Source of the DNA: Deltaproteobacteria bacterium
GTDB taxonomy: Bacteria > Desulfobacterota > WTBG01 > CAIYCZ01 > CAIRTM01
Direction of reading: 5' to 3'
DNA length: 64,000 bases
NCBI GenBank assembly: GCA_024276465.1
Contig: JAJRXD010000103.1
Coordinates: 1 to 64,000 of the forward strand
Both the position numbers and the translations under genes were made by a program. This document shows, piece by piece, positions 52,919 through 62,875 of the stretch (position 1 is the first letter of the stretch; every line of letters begins with the position of its first letter). The notes under the pieces were generated by a model that saw only the letters and a list, made by a program, of their open reading frames with translations, was not told where the DNA came from and ran no database searches.

Positions 52919-54199
52919 ATGAAAAGTGCAGATAAAATAATGATTCAGCAGCCTGACGAAAAACAGTTAAACCATAACAGAAAATTTACGGTTCTTAATC
53001 ATGCTATTGCATCATTTAATAATACTGCTCAGGAACTGGAGCAATCATATGGATTGCTTAATGAACAGATAAAAAAACTGAACAGTGAAGTTGAAGAAAA
53101 AAACAGGCAGCTTGAAAAAAACCTTAATGAGAAAGAGAGAGTAAAAAACTTTCTTTCCAGCATCCTTGAAAGTTTGCCTACCGGTGTTGTAGTGGTTGAT
53201 CTGAAGGGACAACTCCTCATGTGTAACAGTGCTGTGCAAAAAATTACCGGAGACTGCCTGGCCGGAATGGACAAGCCGATGTTCACGAAATGGATAAAGA
53301 AATTTCATTTATCTGGCAGTTCTGACAGAGATTTATCCCAAACTAACATCCATGATATAGAGTTTTTAAAAAGCAATTCAGATGTTCGAAACCTGAAGGT
53401 ATTTCAGTCTCCTGTTGTTGGCACGGACGGCAACATTATGGGTGGGTTATTTATTATCCAGGATCAAACACTGCTTAAAAAACTTGAGACCCAGTCTGAA
53501 AGGGACAAGAGACTGAAAGCAATGGGTGAAATGGCAATAAGGATTGCCCATGAGGTCAGGAACCCGCTTGGAAGCATAGAACTGTTTGCATCAATTTTAC
53601 GAAGTGAGCTTGACAAAAGAGATGACCTGCAAAAAATGGCTGAACGCATTATTACTGAGGTGAAAGGTCTTGATAAATCTATTTCCAACCTCCTGCTTTT
53701 AACAAAGCCCCAGAAGCCATTGTTCAGTGAAATTAATCTTTCTGAATTTCTAAGGGAATTTGTAGAGTTTATACATCCTGTTCTCAGCAAAAACGGAGTT
53801 GAACTTGGGTTTGACAAAGCAGGCAGATCCTATTTTATCTCAGGCGACAGGGACCTGCTCAAACAGGTGTTTCTTAACCTGACATTAAACTCAATGCAGG
53901 CATTGCCTGATGGAGGCTCTATAGGGATCGAACTGAGCACATATAATGATGATAATGATAAAAACAGCAGGTGGGTTGAAATTGCATTTTGTGATGATGG
54001 GGTCGGGATAGATCCTGAGTCTGTCAATAAAATATTTCATCCTTTTTATACAAACAAGGAAAAAGGTACTGGTCTTGGACTGGCAATTGTCCACAACATA
54101 GTAGAAAGCCACGGTGGAACCATAGAGGTCAGAAGCCGGTTAAGGGAAGGGACTACTTTTCTGGTTTCTCTTCCGGTTTTAAATTCAAACCGTGCATAA
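52919..54199 (+). CDS. FlrB/FleS-type flagellar sensor kinase
   Basis: A 426-residue cytoplasmic kinase. N-terminal coiled coil (30-75, EKNRQLEKNLNEKERVKNFL), PAS domain (80-195, LPTGVVVVDLKGQLLMCNSA), HisKA with His211 in RIAHEVRNPLGSIELFASIL and HATPase (310-425; NLTLNSMQALPDGG, CDDGVGID, GTGLGLAIVHNIV). The lack of membrane helices, the PAS and the following sigma-54 activator match the FlrB-FlrC pair that switches on middle flagellar genes. The signal is likely an assembly state inside the cell. Confidence 0.88.
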   Translation: MKSADKIMIQQPDEKQLNHNRKFTVLNHAIASFNNTAQELEQSYGLLNEQIKKLNSEVEEKNRQLEKNLNEKERVKNFLSSILESLPTGVVVVDLKGQLLMCNSAVQKITGDCLAGMDKPMFTKWIKKFHLSGSSDRDLSQTNIHDIEFLKSNSDVRNLKVFQSPVVGTDGNIMGGLFIIQDQTLLKKLETQSERDKRLKAMGEMAIRIAHEVRNPLGSIELFASILRSELDKRDDLQKMAERIITEVKGLDKSISNLLLLTKPQKPLFSEINLSEFLREFVEFIHPVLSKNGVELGFDKAGRSYFISGDRDLLKQVFLNLTLNSMQALPDGGSIGIELSTYNDDNDKNSRWVEIAFCDDGVGIDPESVNKIFHPFYTNKEKGTGLGLAIVHNIVESHGGTIEVRSRLREGTTFLVSLPVLNSNRA

Positions 54200-54217
54200 A
54201 TTTAACAGGGATTGACC

Positions 54218-55582
54218 ATGAAAAATATTTTAATTGTAGATGATGAAGAAGGCATGCGAATTGCTCTATCAGAAGCATTGTCAAGAGCAGGATTTGAAAC
54301 AACCTGCTGTCTGGATGGAATGGATGCTGTTTCAAGGATTAAATCAGGCAGGTTTTCAATGGTTATTACTGATGTAAAGATGCCAAGAATGGATGGAATT
54401 GATGTGCTTAGAGAGGTAAAGAAGAGATCTCCTGAAACGCCTGTTGTCATGATAACTGCTTATGGAACTGTTGACAATGCAGTTGAAGCCATGAAAGAAG
54501 GTGCCTGTGACTACCTTCTGAAGCCCTTTTCGTTTGAAAACGTTGTGGAAATTGTAAAAAGTGGTCTTTCACAGGTAAATTATTCCTTTGAGAAGCAGAA
54601 GAAAAACCCAAACAGTTCATCTGGAAATGGATCGGGAAAAAGAGAAATTGTGACCAATGATAAGGATATGATAAAAGTATTGAATATGGCCCGGGAAATT
54701 GCACAGAGCAGTTCAACAATACTTATCTCTGGCGAGAGTGGAACCGGCAAGGAACTTATTGCCCACCTGATTCATGAAAACAGCCAGAGAAGAGAAAAAC
54801 CCTTTGTTGCAGTCAACTGTGCAGCAATACCTGACAACCTTTTGGAAAGCGAGCTTTTTGGTCATGAAAAAGGGTCGTTTACCGGGGCAACTTTCAGAAA
54901 ACTTGGAAAATTCGAGCTCGCACAGGAGGGTACAATACTTTTAGATGAAATAGGGGAAATGTCAATGACTCTTCAGGCAAAGCTTTTACGTGTGCTGCAG
55001 GAGTTTGAGATTGACAGAATTGGTGGCAAAGAACCCGTGCCCATTGATGTAAGGGTGATCTCTACAACAAATATTGATTTAAGGAAGGCTGTTAATGAAA
55101 ACAAGTTCAGGGAAGACCTGTTTTACAGGCTTAATGTTATTCCCATTAAAGTGCCGTCGCTGTCAGAAAGAAAAAGTGACATAGAGCTTCTGGTGAAGCA
55201 TTTTATAAAAATCAACACTGAGAAGAACAATAAAGATATTAAAGGTATTTCCAGAGAAGCATTGGATTTGCTTAATTCCATGAAATGGAGGGGGAATGTC
55301 AGAGAACTTCAGAATATAATTGAAAGGGCCGTGCTTCTCTGCAAGGGCGACAAAATCAAGCCGGATAATATTTTAACAGAAGAAAATTATGAAATTGAAA
55401 AAGATGCTGAGTTTCCTGTCACGACCATTGAGGATATGGAGAGAAGGCTGATCATGAAGACACTAAATGAAAAGTCAGGCAACAGAACACATGCTGCAAA
55501 TGCTCTTGGAATAAGTATCAGAACCCTTAGAAACAAATTGAAAGAATATAAAGAGAGAAATTTTTTGACTGAAAATGTGTAA
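54218..55582 (+). CDS. FlrC/FleR-type sigma-54 flagellar activator
   Basis: A 454-residue response regulator. Receiver with Asp52 in VITDVKMPRMDG and Lys in CDYLLKPFSF. AAA+ domain with GESGTGKELIAH, the sigma-54 loop in the form GSFTGA (Ala to Ser, a tolerated variant), DEIGEMSMTLQAKL and GNVRELQNIIERAVLL. Fis-type end HAANALGISIRTLRNKLKEY. The ATG at 54218 follows AGGGA; a TTG two codons earlier is less likely. Expected to activate the sigma-54 promoters at 49572 and 62876. Confidence 0.92.
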   Translation: MKNILIVDDEEGMRIALSEALSRAGFETTCCLDGMDAVSRIKSGRFSMVITDVKMPRMDGIDVLREVKKRSPETPVVMITAYGTVDNAVEAMKEGACDYLLKPFSFENVVEIVKSGLSQVNYSFEKQKKNPNSSSGNGSGKREIVTNDKDMIKVLNMAREIAQSSSTILISGESGTGKELIAHLIHENSQRREKPFVAVNCAAIPDNLLESELFGHEKGSFTGATFRKLGKFELAQEGTILLDEIGEMSMTLQAKLLRVLQEFEIDRIGGKEPVPIDVRVISTTNIDLRKAVNENKFREDLFYRLNVIPIKVPSLSERKSDIELLVKHFIKINTEKNNKDIKGISREALDLLNSMKWRGNVRELQNIIERAVLLCKGDKIKPDNILTEENYEIEKDAEFPVTTIEDMERRLIMKTLNEKSGNRTHAANALGISIRTLRNKLKEYKERNFLTENV

Positions 55583-55632
55583 TTTGTAATTCATAATGCT
55601 CAAAACGAGCTGCATAAAAGAAAGGAGGATAT

Positions 55633-56043
55633 ATGGGATTTAATCTTTTTGGACCTACTTATTCTGTTTTATCAAAGGTGCTTGACCTCCGCGCACAGAG
55701 ACAAACTCTGATTGCTTCGAACATAGCCAATGCTGAAACACCGCGCTATAAAAGCAAACAGCTTAAATTTGAGGAAGAATTGAAAAATTTTGCGCCATCA
55801 TCCGGCAGATTGAAGCTTAAAAAAACTGACCCGAAACACATTCCTTTTAAACCTGATATTAATAATATTAATCCTGAAATTGTTCTGGAAGACACGCCAC
55901 CCATAAGGGCTGATGGGAATAACGTTGATCTTGACAAGGAATTTGTAAAAATGTCAAAAAATCAGCTAATGTATAATACAGTTGCACAGATACTTGGGAA
56001 AAAATTTAAGGGACTTATTTCAGCAATAAAGGAGGTAAGATAA
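55633..56043 (+). CDS. flgB: Flagellar basal-body rod protein FlgB
   Basis: A 136-residue proximal rod protein. Typical N-terminus VLDLRAQRQTLIASNIANAE and TPRYKSKQLKFEEEL, and the C-terminal EFVKMSKNQLMYNTVAQIL. A perfect AAAGGAGG precedes the ATG. It is one base before flgC. Confidence 0.95.
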   Translation: MGFNLFGPTYSVLSKVLDLRAQRQTLIASNIANAETPRYKSKQLKFEEELKNFAPSSGRLKLKKTDPKHIPFKPDINNINPEIVLEDTPPIRADGNNVDLDKEFVKMSKNQLMYNTVAQILGKKFKGLISAIKEVR

Positions 56044-56044
56044 A

Positions 56045-56470
56045 ATGGATTTTTTTACTGCCTTTAATATCAGTGCATCTGCATTGAGTGCGCAGAGGAC
56101 CAGGATGAACATAATTTCATCAAACATAGCAAATATTAATTCTACTGAAACTCCAGAAGGCGGCCCGTACCGCAGAAAAGATGTTGTTTTTTCTGAAAGA
56201 TCTCCGGAAAGCTCATTTTCAGATATCCTGCGGGAAAAGGTAAAGGGTGTAGAGGTTGTGGGAATTGTGGAAGACCCCAGGCCATTCAAATCTGTTTATG
56301 ACCCTTACCATCCAAATGCAGACAAAAATGGATATGTACAATATCCAAATGTTAACATGATTGAAGAGATGGTGAATCTGCTTTCTGCAAAAAGGTCTTA
56401 TGAGGCTAATGTGAGTGTGATAAAAGCTTCAAAAAGCATGGCAAACAAGGCCCTGGAGATTGGAAGGTAA
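56045..56470 (+). CDS. flgC: Flagellar basal-body rod protein FlgC
   Basis: A 141-residue rod protein with ISASALSAQRTRMNIISSNI, GGPYRRKDVVFSE, and the C-terminal VNMIEEMVNLLSAKRSYEAN. Ribosome binding site AAGGAGG overlaps the end of flgB. Confidence 0.96.
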   Translation: MDFFTAFNISASALSAQRTRMNIISSNIANINSTETPEGGPYRRKDVVFSERSPESSFSDILREKVKGVEVVGIVEDPRPFKSVYDPYHPNADKNGYVQYPNVNMIEEMVNLLSAKRSYEANVSVIKASKSMANKALEIGR

Positions 56471-56543
56471 AGGTTTTTAAAAAATTTTGTGTTCTCTGTG
56501 ATTTGTTTTTGACAAAATTTCAATTTCATAGTGGAGGAAAGGT

Positions 56544-56852
56544 ATGAAAGCAATAGATATTCAGGCATTGGCTGGCAGGAATAGTCTTGAACAACTGAAG
56601 TCCATGGAAAACAGGGATAATAAAAATAAAAGGACCGGCTTTGAAAAACTTCTGACTGATTCCATAAAACAGGCAAACAGCCTTCAGCTTCAGGCAAACA
56701 AGGCTGTTCAGCAGCTTGCAACCGGAGCAAATGAAAACATACATGAAACCATGATTGCCATTGAAAAAGCCGGAGTATCTTTTCAAATGATGATGCAGAT
56801 CAGAAACAAAATAATTGATGCGTATCAGGAGATAATGAAAACAAGCATGTAA
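56544..56852 (+). CDS. fliE: Flagellar hook-basal body protein FliE
   Basis: A 102-residue adaptor between MS ring and rod. The conserved C-terminal half reads GFEKLLTDSIKQANSLQLQ, then IHETMIAIEKAGVSFQMMMQ and RNKIIDAYQEIMKTSM. Site GGAGG lies upstream of the ATG. It follows flgC after 73 bases. Confidence 0.94.
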   Translation: MKAIDIQALAGRNSLEQLKSMENRDNKNKRTGFEKLLTDSIKQANSLQLQANKAVQQLATGANENIHETMIAIEKAGVSFQMMMQIRNKIIDAYQEIMKTSM

Positions 56853-56886
56853 TCAGCACTTTTTTTCATGTTAAAGGTTGGAAATA

Positions 56887-58503
56887 ATGGATTATCTGAA
56901 TAGAGCAGTAAAGCAAATACTCGGAGTGTATAATGCGCTGCCCCCTAAAAAAAGACTGTTTTCGATAATTACGATTTTACTTACAATAGGCTCTCTTGTT
57001 GGCCTGGTTTACTGGGCAAACAGGGTTGAATACAGGCCGCTTTATACCGGCCTTAACTCTGAAGATGCCGGTGCTGTTGTAAACAAACTCAGGGAGATGA
57101 AAGTCCTGTATAAAATCGGGGTAAATGGGAATTCAATTATGGTCCCGGCTGCTTCAGTCTATGAGCTTCGCATGGAAATGGCACGAGAGGGCATTCCGCA
57201 AAGCAGCGGTATAGGATATGAAATTTTTGACAGGCAGAGTATAGGTGTAACTGAGTTCATTCAGAAGGTTAACTACCAGAGAGCTCTTCAGAGTGAGCTT
57301 TCACGCACTATAAACCAGTTTTCTGAAGTGAAAAGCTCAAGAATACACCTGGCTATTCCTGAAAAGACCCTGTTTATTGATCAGCAGGAAAAACCCCGTG
57401 CTGCGGTTGTTTTGAAACTTTTACCTGGTAAACGGCTCAGAGAAACTCAGATTCAGGGTATTATACACCTTGTTGCAAGCAGTGTTGAGGGTTTGTCGGA
57501 AGATGATGTTAATATTGTAGATTCTCATGGCAATTTGCTTGCAGGAGGTGAGAAAAAAACCAGTCTTTCAGGGCTTAGCTTTTCGCAGCAGGAATTGCAG
57601 CAGACAACAGAGGAGAAATTAGAAAAAAAGATAGAATTAATGCTGGCAGATATTGTAGGCCCGGGTAGTGTAACTGCCAAAGTTTCAGTTGCAATGGATT
57701 TCACGCAGGTTGAACAGACAGAAGAAAACTATGATCCGGACAAAGTTGCAGTTCGAAGTGAACAGCGGTCAACTGAAAAATCATCGGGCAAGAGGCCTGT
57801 TAGTTCCGGAATACCGGGTGTCATGTCAAACACACCTGATTTAAACAAGCCCGAAACCAGTGCTGTCCCGACCAAGACCGTAAACTACAATAAGTCTGAT
57901 GAAACAATAAACTATTAAATAACGCATGTTACAAAAAGAATAATTAATCCGGTAGGATTAATTGAAAGAATAACCGCAGCCATCCTGATTGATGGAACAT
58001 ACACCACGGTCAAAAACAAGGACGGGGAAGATGTTCGAAAATATGTTCCCAGGACTGAAGAGCAGATGGGAAAGTACACAGCCCTTATAAAAAAGGCTAT
58101 CGGCTATGACAAGCAAAGAGGTGATTCCGTAGAAGTTGTAAACGCCCGCTTCAATAAAGCAGTTTCAGAGGAAGAAACTATTTCTGACAGGTTCCTCCAG
58201 GAGATTGACTGGCAATCCATGATCACATATGTGATTACTGCAATTTTATTTGCACTGTTTTTTGTTTTTGGGCTGAAACCGCTTTTAAGCATGCTGTCAA
58301 AAACAGTAAAGGATGCAGAGATGTCAAGGGGCCTTCCTGAAGGCAAGAGAGAAATTGAAGGTGCTGGTGGCAGTGATGAGCTTCCTCCCGGAGTTTCAAT
58401 GGAGGGGGCTGCAAAACTTGGCGAGAGGGAGAGTCAGCTTGTGAATTTTGCGCAGACTAATCCAAAACTTTTTGCGCAGTATATAAAAAGCTGGCTACAG
58501 TAA
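56887..58503 (+). pseudogene. fliF: Flagellar MS-ring protein FliF, interrupted by in-frame TAA
   Basis: The full frame has 538 codons and is typical of FliF. Start at the ATG with AAAGG upstream; membrane helix at 22-42; ring-building motifs (YRPLYTGLNSEDAGAVVNKL, ARVHLAIP-like SSRIHLAIPEKTLF); C-terminal helix at about 448-468 and an acidic FliG-binding tail. A single TAA at 57916-57918 cuts the frame after ETINY. The same frame continues ITHVTKRIINPVGLIERITA. FliF normally has Glu at this site (NYE), so GAA to TAA is the simplest change. As written the cell would make only the N-terminal 343 residues and could not anchor FliG; an error in the sequence or readthrough would rescue it. Confidence 0.9.
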
Positions 58504-58515
58504 AAAGAAGAAACA

Positions 58516-59547
58516 ATGCCAAAGGATGATAAAAAGAAAAAGGAAAGAAAGCTGACCAGCGTTGACAAGGCCTCCATTGTCCTTTTCAGCCTGGGGGAGG
58601 AAACTGCATCTAAAGTTCTTCCGTTTCTCGAACATGACGATGTAAGGGAAATAACAAAAAGCATGTCCAGCATGGACAGTATATCAACCACCATAGTTGA
58701 AGAAACAGTGAATGAATTTTTTCAGATGATTTCCGGTGAAGGGGGTGGTGGCATAGTTTCAATTGGTGAGGATTATGTTAAGGGTGTTATAACAAAAGTT
58801 TTCGGTGAAAAAACAGCTGATAGAATGCTTGAAAGCATTTCATTGCAGGAGGACAGCTCATACATTGAAATTTTCAGGAACCTGGACATTAAAGTTTTAG
58901 CTGAATTTGTAAAAAACGAGCACCCGCAGACTATTGCCCTTATTCTTTCTCAGCTCCTTCCGGATGAAGCAGCGCAGGTTATGTCTGAACTTTCCGAAAC
59001 ACTGCAAACAGAAGTTCTTGACAGGCTTGCTAAATTTGACAATGTCTCTCCGGAGATGCTCAGGGATGTTGCCCTGGTGCTGGAGTCGGAGATTAAGACT
59101 GCACAGGTATCGACAAAAAAAATTGGAGGAATAAAAGCAATTTCAGACATGCTTAACAATATGGATCGCCAGAAAAGCAGCGAAATACTTGCGCGCATAG
59201 AAGAAAACGATCCTGAAATGGCTGAAGAGATCAGACAGAATATGTTCATATTTGAAGATCTGATGAAGGTTGATGAGCGTGGCATCCAGGAAATTCTCAA
59301 GGAGATCAGTACGGATGTTCTTGCCAGAGCCATGAAAACTTCAAGTGAGGGAATTAAGGAGAAGATTTTCAAAAACATGTCTGAGCGGGCAGCTGATATG
59401 CTTCGTGAGGATATTGAAGATATGGGACCAACACGCCTTGCTGACATTGAAAAATCTCAAAATGAGATTGTAAAGGTTGCCATGAAACTTGCTGATGAGG
59501 GAAAAATTTTTATTGCCGGTGGAGGAGATGATGATGAATACGTCTAA
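58516..59547 (+). CDS. fliG: Flagellar motor switch protein FliG
   Basis: A 343-residue rotor protein. N-terminal domain VDKASIVLFSLGEETASKVL, middle domain with the EHPQTIALILSQL motif (residues 135-147) and C-terminal torque domain with FIFEDLMKVDERGIQEILKE and ERAADMLREDIEDMGPTRLA carrying the charged residues that meet the stator. It starts 12 bases after fliF and overlaps fliH. Confidence 0.96.
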   Translation: MPKDDKKKKERKLTSVDKASIVLFSLGEETASKVLPFLEHDDVREITKSMSSMDSISTTIVEETVNEFFQMISGEGGGGIVSIGEDYVKGVITKVFGEKTADRMLESISLQEDSSYIEIFRNLDIKVLAEFVKNEHPQTIALILSQLLPDEAAQVMSELSETLQTEVLDRLAKFDNVSPEMLRDVALVLESEIKTAQVSTKKIGGIKAISDMLNNMDRQKSSEILARIEENDPEMAEEIRQNMFIFEDLMKVDERGIQEILKEISTDVLARAMKTSSEGIKEKIFKNMSERAADMLREDIEDMGPTRLADIEKSQNEIVKVAMKLADEGKIFIAGGGDDDEYV

Positions 59548-60274
59548 GGTAATAAAGACTGAAGACAACAATAAAACGGATATTAAAACCTTTTCTTTAA
59601 AACAGCTTCTGTTTATGAAAAGCGGGCATGATGCTTTGGAACAGAGTAAAAGTATTGAAAAATCAAAAAAGGATGCAGCTGCGTTTGAAGCTGAAAGGCT
59701 GAAGATTCATGCAATGCAGGAAGCAAAGATGATAACAGAGAATGCAAGAAAAAAAGCAGTAAAGGCTGAGAAGGAAGCACTTGAGAAAGGCTTTCTCAAG
59801 GGTGAGCAGGCAGGCAAGATAAAAGCTGAGAGGGAACTTGAGACACTCATCTCAAGTTTTCAGAATATTGCTGTAAAATTTGAAGAAATTAAAAAGGATT
59901 TTTATTCCAGACACCAGGATGTTGTCCTTGATCTTTCCTTGAAGATTGCAGAAAAAGTAATACATCAGGAGGTGATGACAAAAAAGGACTTTGTGATTGG
60001 TGTTTTGAATTCAGCCATTAAGCTTGCTGTAGAACGCGAAAGATTGAAAATAAGGGTAAATCCTGAGGATATAGAGTTGTGTTTAAAAAAACGGCCTGAT
60101 TTTATGAAAGATATAGATGGAATCAAACAGATAATTTTTGAATCTGATGAAACCATAGGCAGGGGTGGAGCTGTAGTTGAATATGCTTTCGGCGAAATTG
60201 ATGCCAGAATTGAAAAACAGTTTGAAGAGATAGAAAAGGGAATTAACGGTTCCACATGTCAGGACCAGCAGTAA
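59534..60274 (+). CDS. fliH: Flagellar export regulator FliH
   Basis: A 246-residue protein of the export apparatus: charged N-terminus, coiled coil at about 40-120 (ARKKAVKAEKEALEKGFLKG) and C-terminal FliI-binding domain (VVLDLSLKIAEKVIHQEVMT, RIEKQFEEIEKGI). Of three adjacent ATGs at 59528, 59531 and 59534, the last gives the best spacing to GGAGG at 59521. It overlaps fliG by 14 bases and fliI by 19. Confidence 0.9.
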   Translation: MNTSKVIKTEDNNKTDIKTFSLKQLLFMKSGHDALEQSKSIEKSKKDAAAFEAERLKIHAMQEAKMITENARKKAVKAEKEALEKGFLKGEQAGKIKAERELETLISSFQNIAVKFEEIKKDFYSRHQDVVLDLSLKIAEKVIHQEVMTKKDFVIGVLNSAIKLAVERERLKIRVNPEDIELCLKKRPDFMKDIDGIKQIIFESDETIGRGGAVVEYAFGEIDARIEKQFEEIEKGINGSTCQDQQ

Positions 60275-61593
60275 ACTGTTTGCCGGGTATAGGCAAAATC
60301 TATGAAACCCTGGAGGATATTAATCCACTGTGTGTTTATGGCAAGGTAAGCAGAGTGGTGGGCATTGTGGTAGAGGGCCATGGGCCTGGCACATCTGTTG
60401 GCAGTCTCTGCAATATTTATCCGCAGCATGGGGGAGGTGAACCCGTATGTGCGGAAGTTGTGGGATTTCAGAAAAACAGGATATTTCTAATGCCCGTGGG
60501 ATCCATAAACGGAATCGGGCCCGGGAGTAAAATTGTTGCTCTCCGGAGCAACCCTTCTGTCAGGGTCGGACATGAATTGTTAGGCAGGGTAATTGACGGA
60601 ATGGGAAAACCAATTGATGATAAAGGTCCTGTTGAGACTGATACAGAATACCCTGTCTATTCAGAACCGATTAATCCTTTGAAGAGATCTATTATTTCCG
60701 ATCCCCTGGATGTTGGGATAAAGGCTATTAACGGTCTTTTAACATGCGGCAAGGGACAGAGAATGGGAATATTCTCCGGTTCCGGTGTTGGCAAGAGTAT
60801 TCTTCTCGGGATGATATCCAGAAACACTACTGCAGATGTAACCGTAATAGGACTGATTGGTGAGAGAGGACGTGAGGTACGTGAATTCATAGAAAAAGAT
60901 CTGGGCCCCCGGGGTCTTGAGAGGTCGGTGGTTGTTGCTGCCACATCTGACCAACCCCCGCTTGTGCGTATCAGAGGCGCTTTTATTGCAACTGCAATCG
61001 CAGAATATTTCAGGGACCAGGGGATGGACGTGCTTCTGCTGATGGACTCTGTTACACGTTTTGCAATGGCTCAGAGAGAGGTGGGGCTTTCAATAGGTGA
61101 GCCTCCTACCACTAAAGGCTACACTCCATCTGTATTTGCTCTTCTCCCACAGCTTCTTGAGCGTGCAGGGAGTGTTTCAAACAAAGGCAGCATCACCGGT
61201 CTGTATGCTGTTTTAGTAGAGGGTGATGATATTAATGATCCAATTGCAGATTCGGTCAGATCAATTATTGATGGACATATCATGCTTTCAAGGGATCTGG
61301 CTTCACAGAATCACTATCCTGCAATAGATATTCTCCAGAGCATAAGCCGCGTTATGATTGAGATAGTGGATGATGACCACCTGATGGCTTCTAAAAAAGT
61401 TGCTGAAATTATTGACACCTACAGAAAGTCTGAAGACCTTATCAAAATCGGCGCATATGTTAAGGGCTCAAACAAAAAGACAGACTACGCAATATCCATG
61501 ATAGATAAGATTAATTCTTTTCTGCAGCAGGGTATAAAGGAAAAAATCGGCATAGGCGACAGTGTAGATGCCATGAAGAAACTCGTAAAATAA
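60256..61593 (+). CDS. fliI: Flagellum-specific export ATPase FliI
   Basis: A 445-residue F1-beta-like ATPase that powers or aids export of flagellar subunits. Walker A GSGVGKSILLGM, LIGERGREVREFI, Walker B DVLLLMDSVTRFAMAQRE and GEPPTTKGYTPSVFALLPQL are all present. Length and motifs are complete. Confidence 0.97.
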   Translation: MSGPAVNCLPGIGKIYETLEDINPLCVYGKVSRVVGIVVEGHGPGTSVGSLCNIYPQHGGGEPVCAEVVGFQKNRIFLMPVGSINGIGPGSKIVALRSNPSVRVGHELLGRVIDGMGKPIDDKGPVETDTEYPVYSEPINPLKRSIISDPLDVGIKAINGLLTCGKGQRMGIFSGSGVGKSILLGMISRNTTADVTVIGLIGERGREVREFIEKDLGPRGLERSVVVAATSDQPPLVRIRGAFIATAIAEYFRDQGMDVLLLMDSVTRFAMAQREVGLSIGEPPTTKGYTPSVFALLPQLLERAGSVSNKGSITGLYAVLVEGDDINDPIADSVRSIIDGHIMLSRDLASQNHYPAIDILQSISRVMIEIVDDDHLMASKKVAEIIDTYRKSEDLIKIGAYVKGSNKKTDYAISMIDKINSFLQQGIKEKIGIGDSVDAMKKLVK

Positions 61594-61605
61594 AAAGTCC
61601 GGGGC

Positions 61606-62052
61606 ATGTTCCAGTTTAAATTACAGACCCTTCTTAATTACAGAAGACAGCGTGAAGAAACCTTTCAGCAGGAATTTGCAGAGATCAAACAGACATGGGA
61701 GGAGCAGAGAGAGACATTGAAAAAGTATCATGACCAATGGAAGGAATGTATTGATGGATGGCGGTCCATACAAAACGAATCTCTCTCAATACTGGAAATC
61801 AGCCTTTACCAGAAATATATGCTCAGGCTGAAACATGAAATCATACAACAGGCTGACAAGGTAAAGGATTGTTTGCAGAAAATGGATAAGATGAGGGAAA
61901 TACTGCTTAGTGCACGAAAAGACAAAAAGATAATTGAAAAACTTCAGGAAAATCATCTGAATGAATACAGGATGGATCAGTTGAAAAAGGAGAAAAAGTT
62001 TCTTGATGAGGTAGCAACACAAAGATTTAATTTAAAGGGTATTATAAAGTGA
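61606..62052 (+). CDS. fliJ: Flagellar export chaperone FliJ
   Basis: A 148-residue helical protein with the FliJ opening MFQFKLQTLLNYRRQREETF and an antiparallel coiled coil through the whole chain. It joins FliI and FlhA in export. It lies 12 bases after fliI and its TGA overlaps the GTG of the next gene. Confidence 0.9.
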   Translation: MFQFKLQTLLNYRRQREETFQQEFAEIKQTWEEQRETLKKYHDQWKECIDGWRSIQNESLSILEISLYQKYMLRLKHEIIQQADKVKDCLQKMDKMREILLSARKDKKIIEKLQENHLNEYRMDQLKKEKKFLDEVATQRFNLKGIIK

Positions 62053-62729
62053 ATGCACGGCACAGACTGCCAGCTGATAAATCTTCCGGGAACAGTCGTG
62101 ACAGAACAAGAAAATGGCTGTTGCCTGTGATGATACTTGTGTTAATAAAAATATTTTACCTTTCTTCTTTTTCTGCAGGCAGGGATAAGGCCTCAATTTA
62201 TGAGATGTTTGACTCGGATGTTTCTGCAAAGGAAAAAAGCGGGGCAGAAACTGCAGGGATTTTGTTCGCAGCAGATAACGGGACAGAAAAGCCTGATGCT
62301 GAGTTTGACTGGAATTATGAACTTATTGCAGCTCTTAAGAAAAGAGAGGCAGTTATCTTCAGCAGGGAGGATGCCCTGGAAAAGGAGGAGGAAAGGCTTA
62401 AGGAGATAAAAAAGGAGATCCAGAACAATGTGGATGAGCTGCTTCAGATAGAGGAAAGAATTACAAAACTGATTGAATCTAAAAAGGCAGTGGAAGATGA
62501 AAAACTGCTTAAACTTGCAAAAGTATTTGAAGCTACCCCTCCTGAACAGGCTGGACCACTTTTGTCAAAACTTGACACTGACATTTCCGCACAGTTGATT
62601 TTAAAGATGTCCAGCAGAAAAGCAGGCAAAATATGGGGATATGTAGAGCCTGGCAAAGCTGTCAAAATAAGCAAAGAACTTGCACGACTGAAACCTGATT
62701 TTAACATAAGTAAAATCAGCGGGCAGTAA
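62049..62729 (+). CDS. MotE-like flagellar protein
   Basis: A 226-residue protein starting with GTG at 62049 (overlap GTGA with fliJ). A membrane helix at about 24-42 is followed by a linker, a coiled coil (100-155, EEERLKEIKKEIQNNVDELL) and a C-terminal MgtE-N-like bundle (KVFEATPPEQAGPLLSKLDT, AQLILKMSSRKAGKIWGYV). This is the layout of MotE, a chaperone or partner of the stator protein MotC in proteobacteria. The last gene of the first flagellar unit. Confidence 0.8.
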   Translation: MNARHRLPADKSSGNSRDRTRKWLLPVMILVLIKIFYLSSFSAGRDKASIYEMFDSDVSAKEKSGAETAGILFAADNGTEKPDAEFDWNYELIAALKKREAVIFSREDALEKEEERLKEIKKEIQNNVDELLQIEERITKLIESKKAVEDEKLLKLAKVFEATPPEQAGPLLSKLDTDISAQLILKMSSRKAGKIWGYVEPGKAVKISKELARLKPDFNISKISGQ

Positions 62730-62875
62730 ATCGCAATTTTAAGCTCATGATAATAAACACTTTTTTCCTCTCTTTTAAGTATATTTTGCCCCCCATACCA
62801 TTTGATCAGGACCACTTTCAGACACTTTTCTTTATAACACCCCGTAATAACATCCGAATTTAATTATCTTTTTTT

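Noticed and set aside
57916-58065. Frameshift in fliF
   Set aside because: The two parts are in the same frame; only one TAA codon separates them, so no insertion or deletion is needed.
58950-59447. 165-residue minus-strand frame inside fliG
   Set aside because: Antisense to a fully conserved gene; composition is that of a shadow frame.
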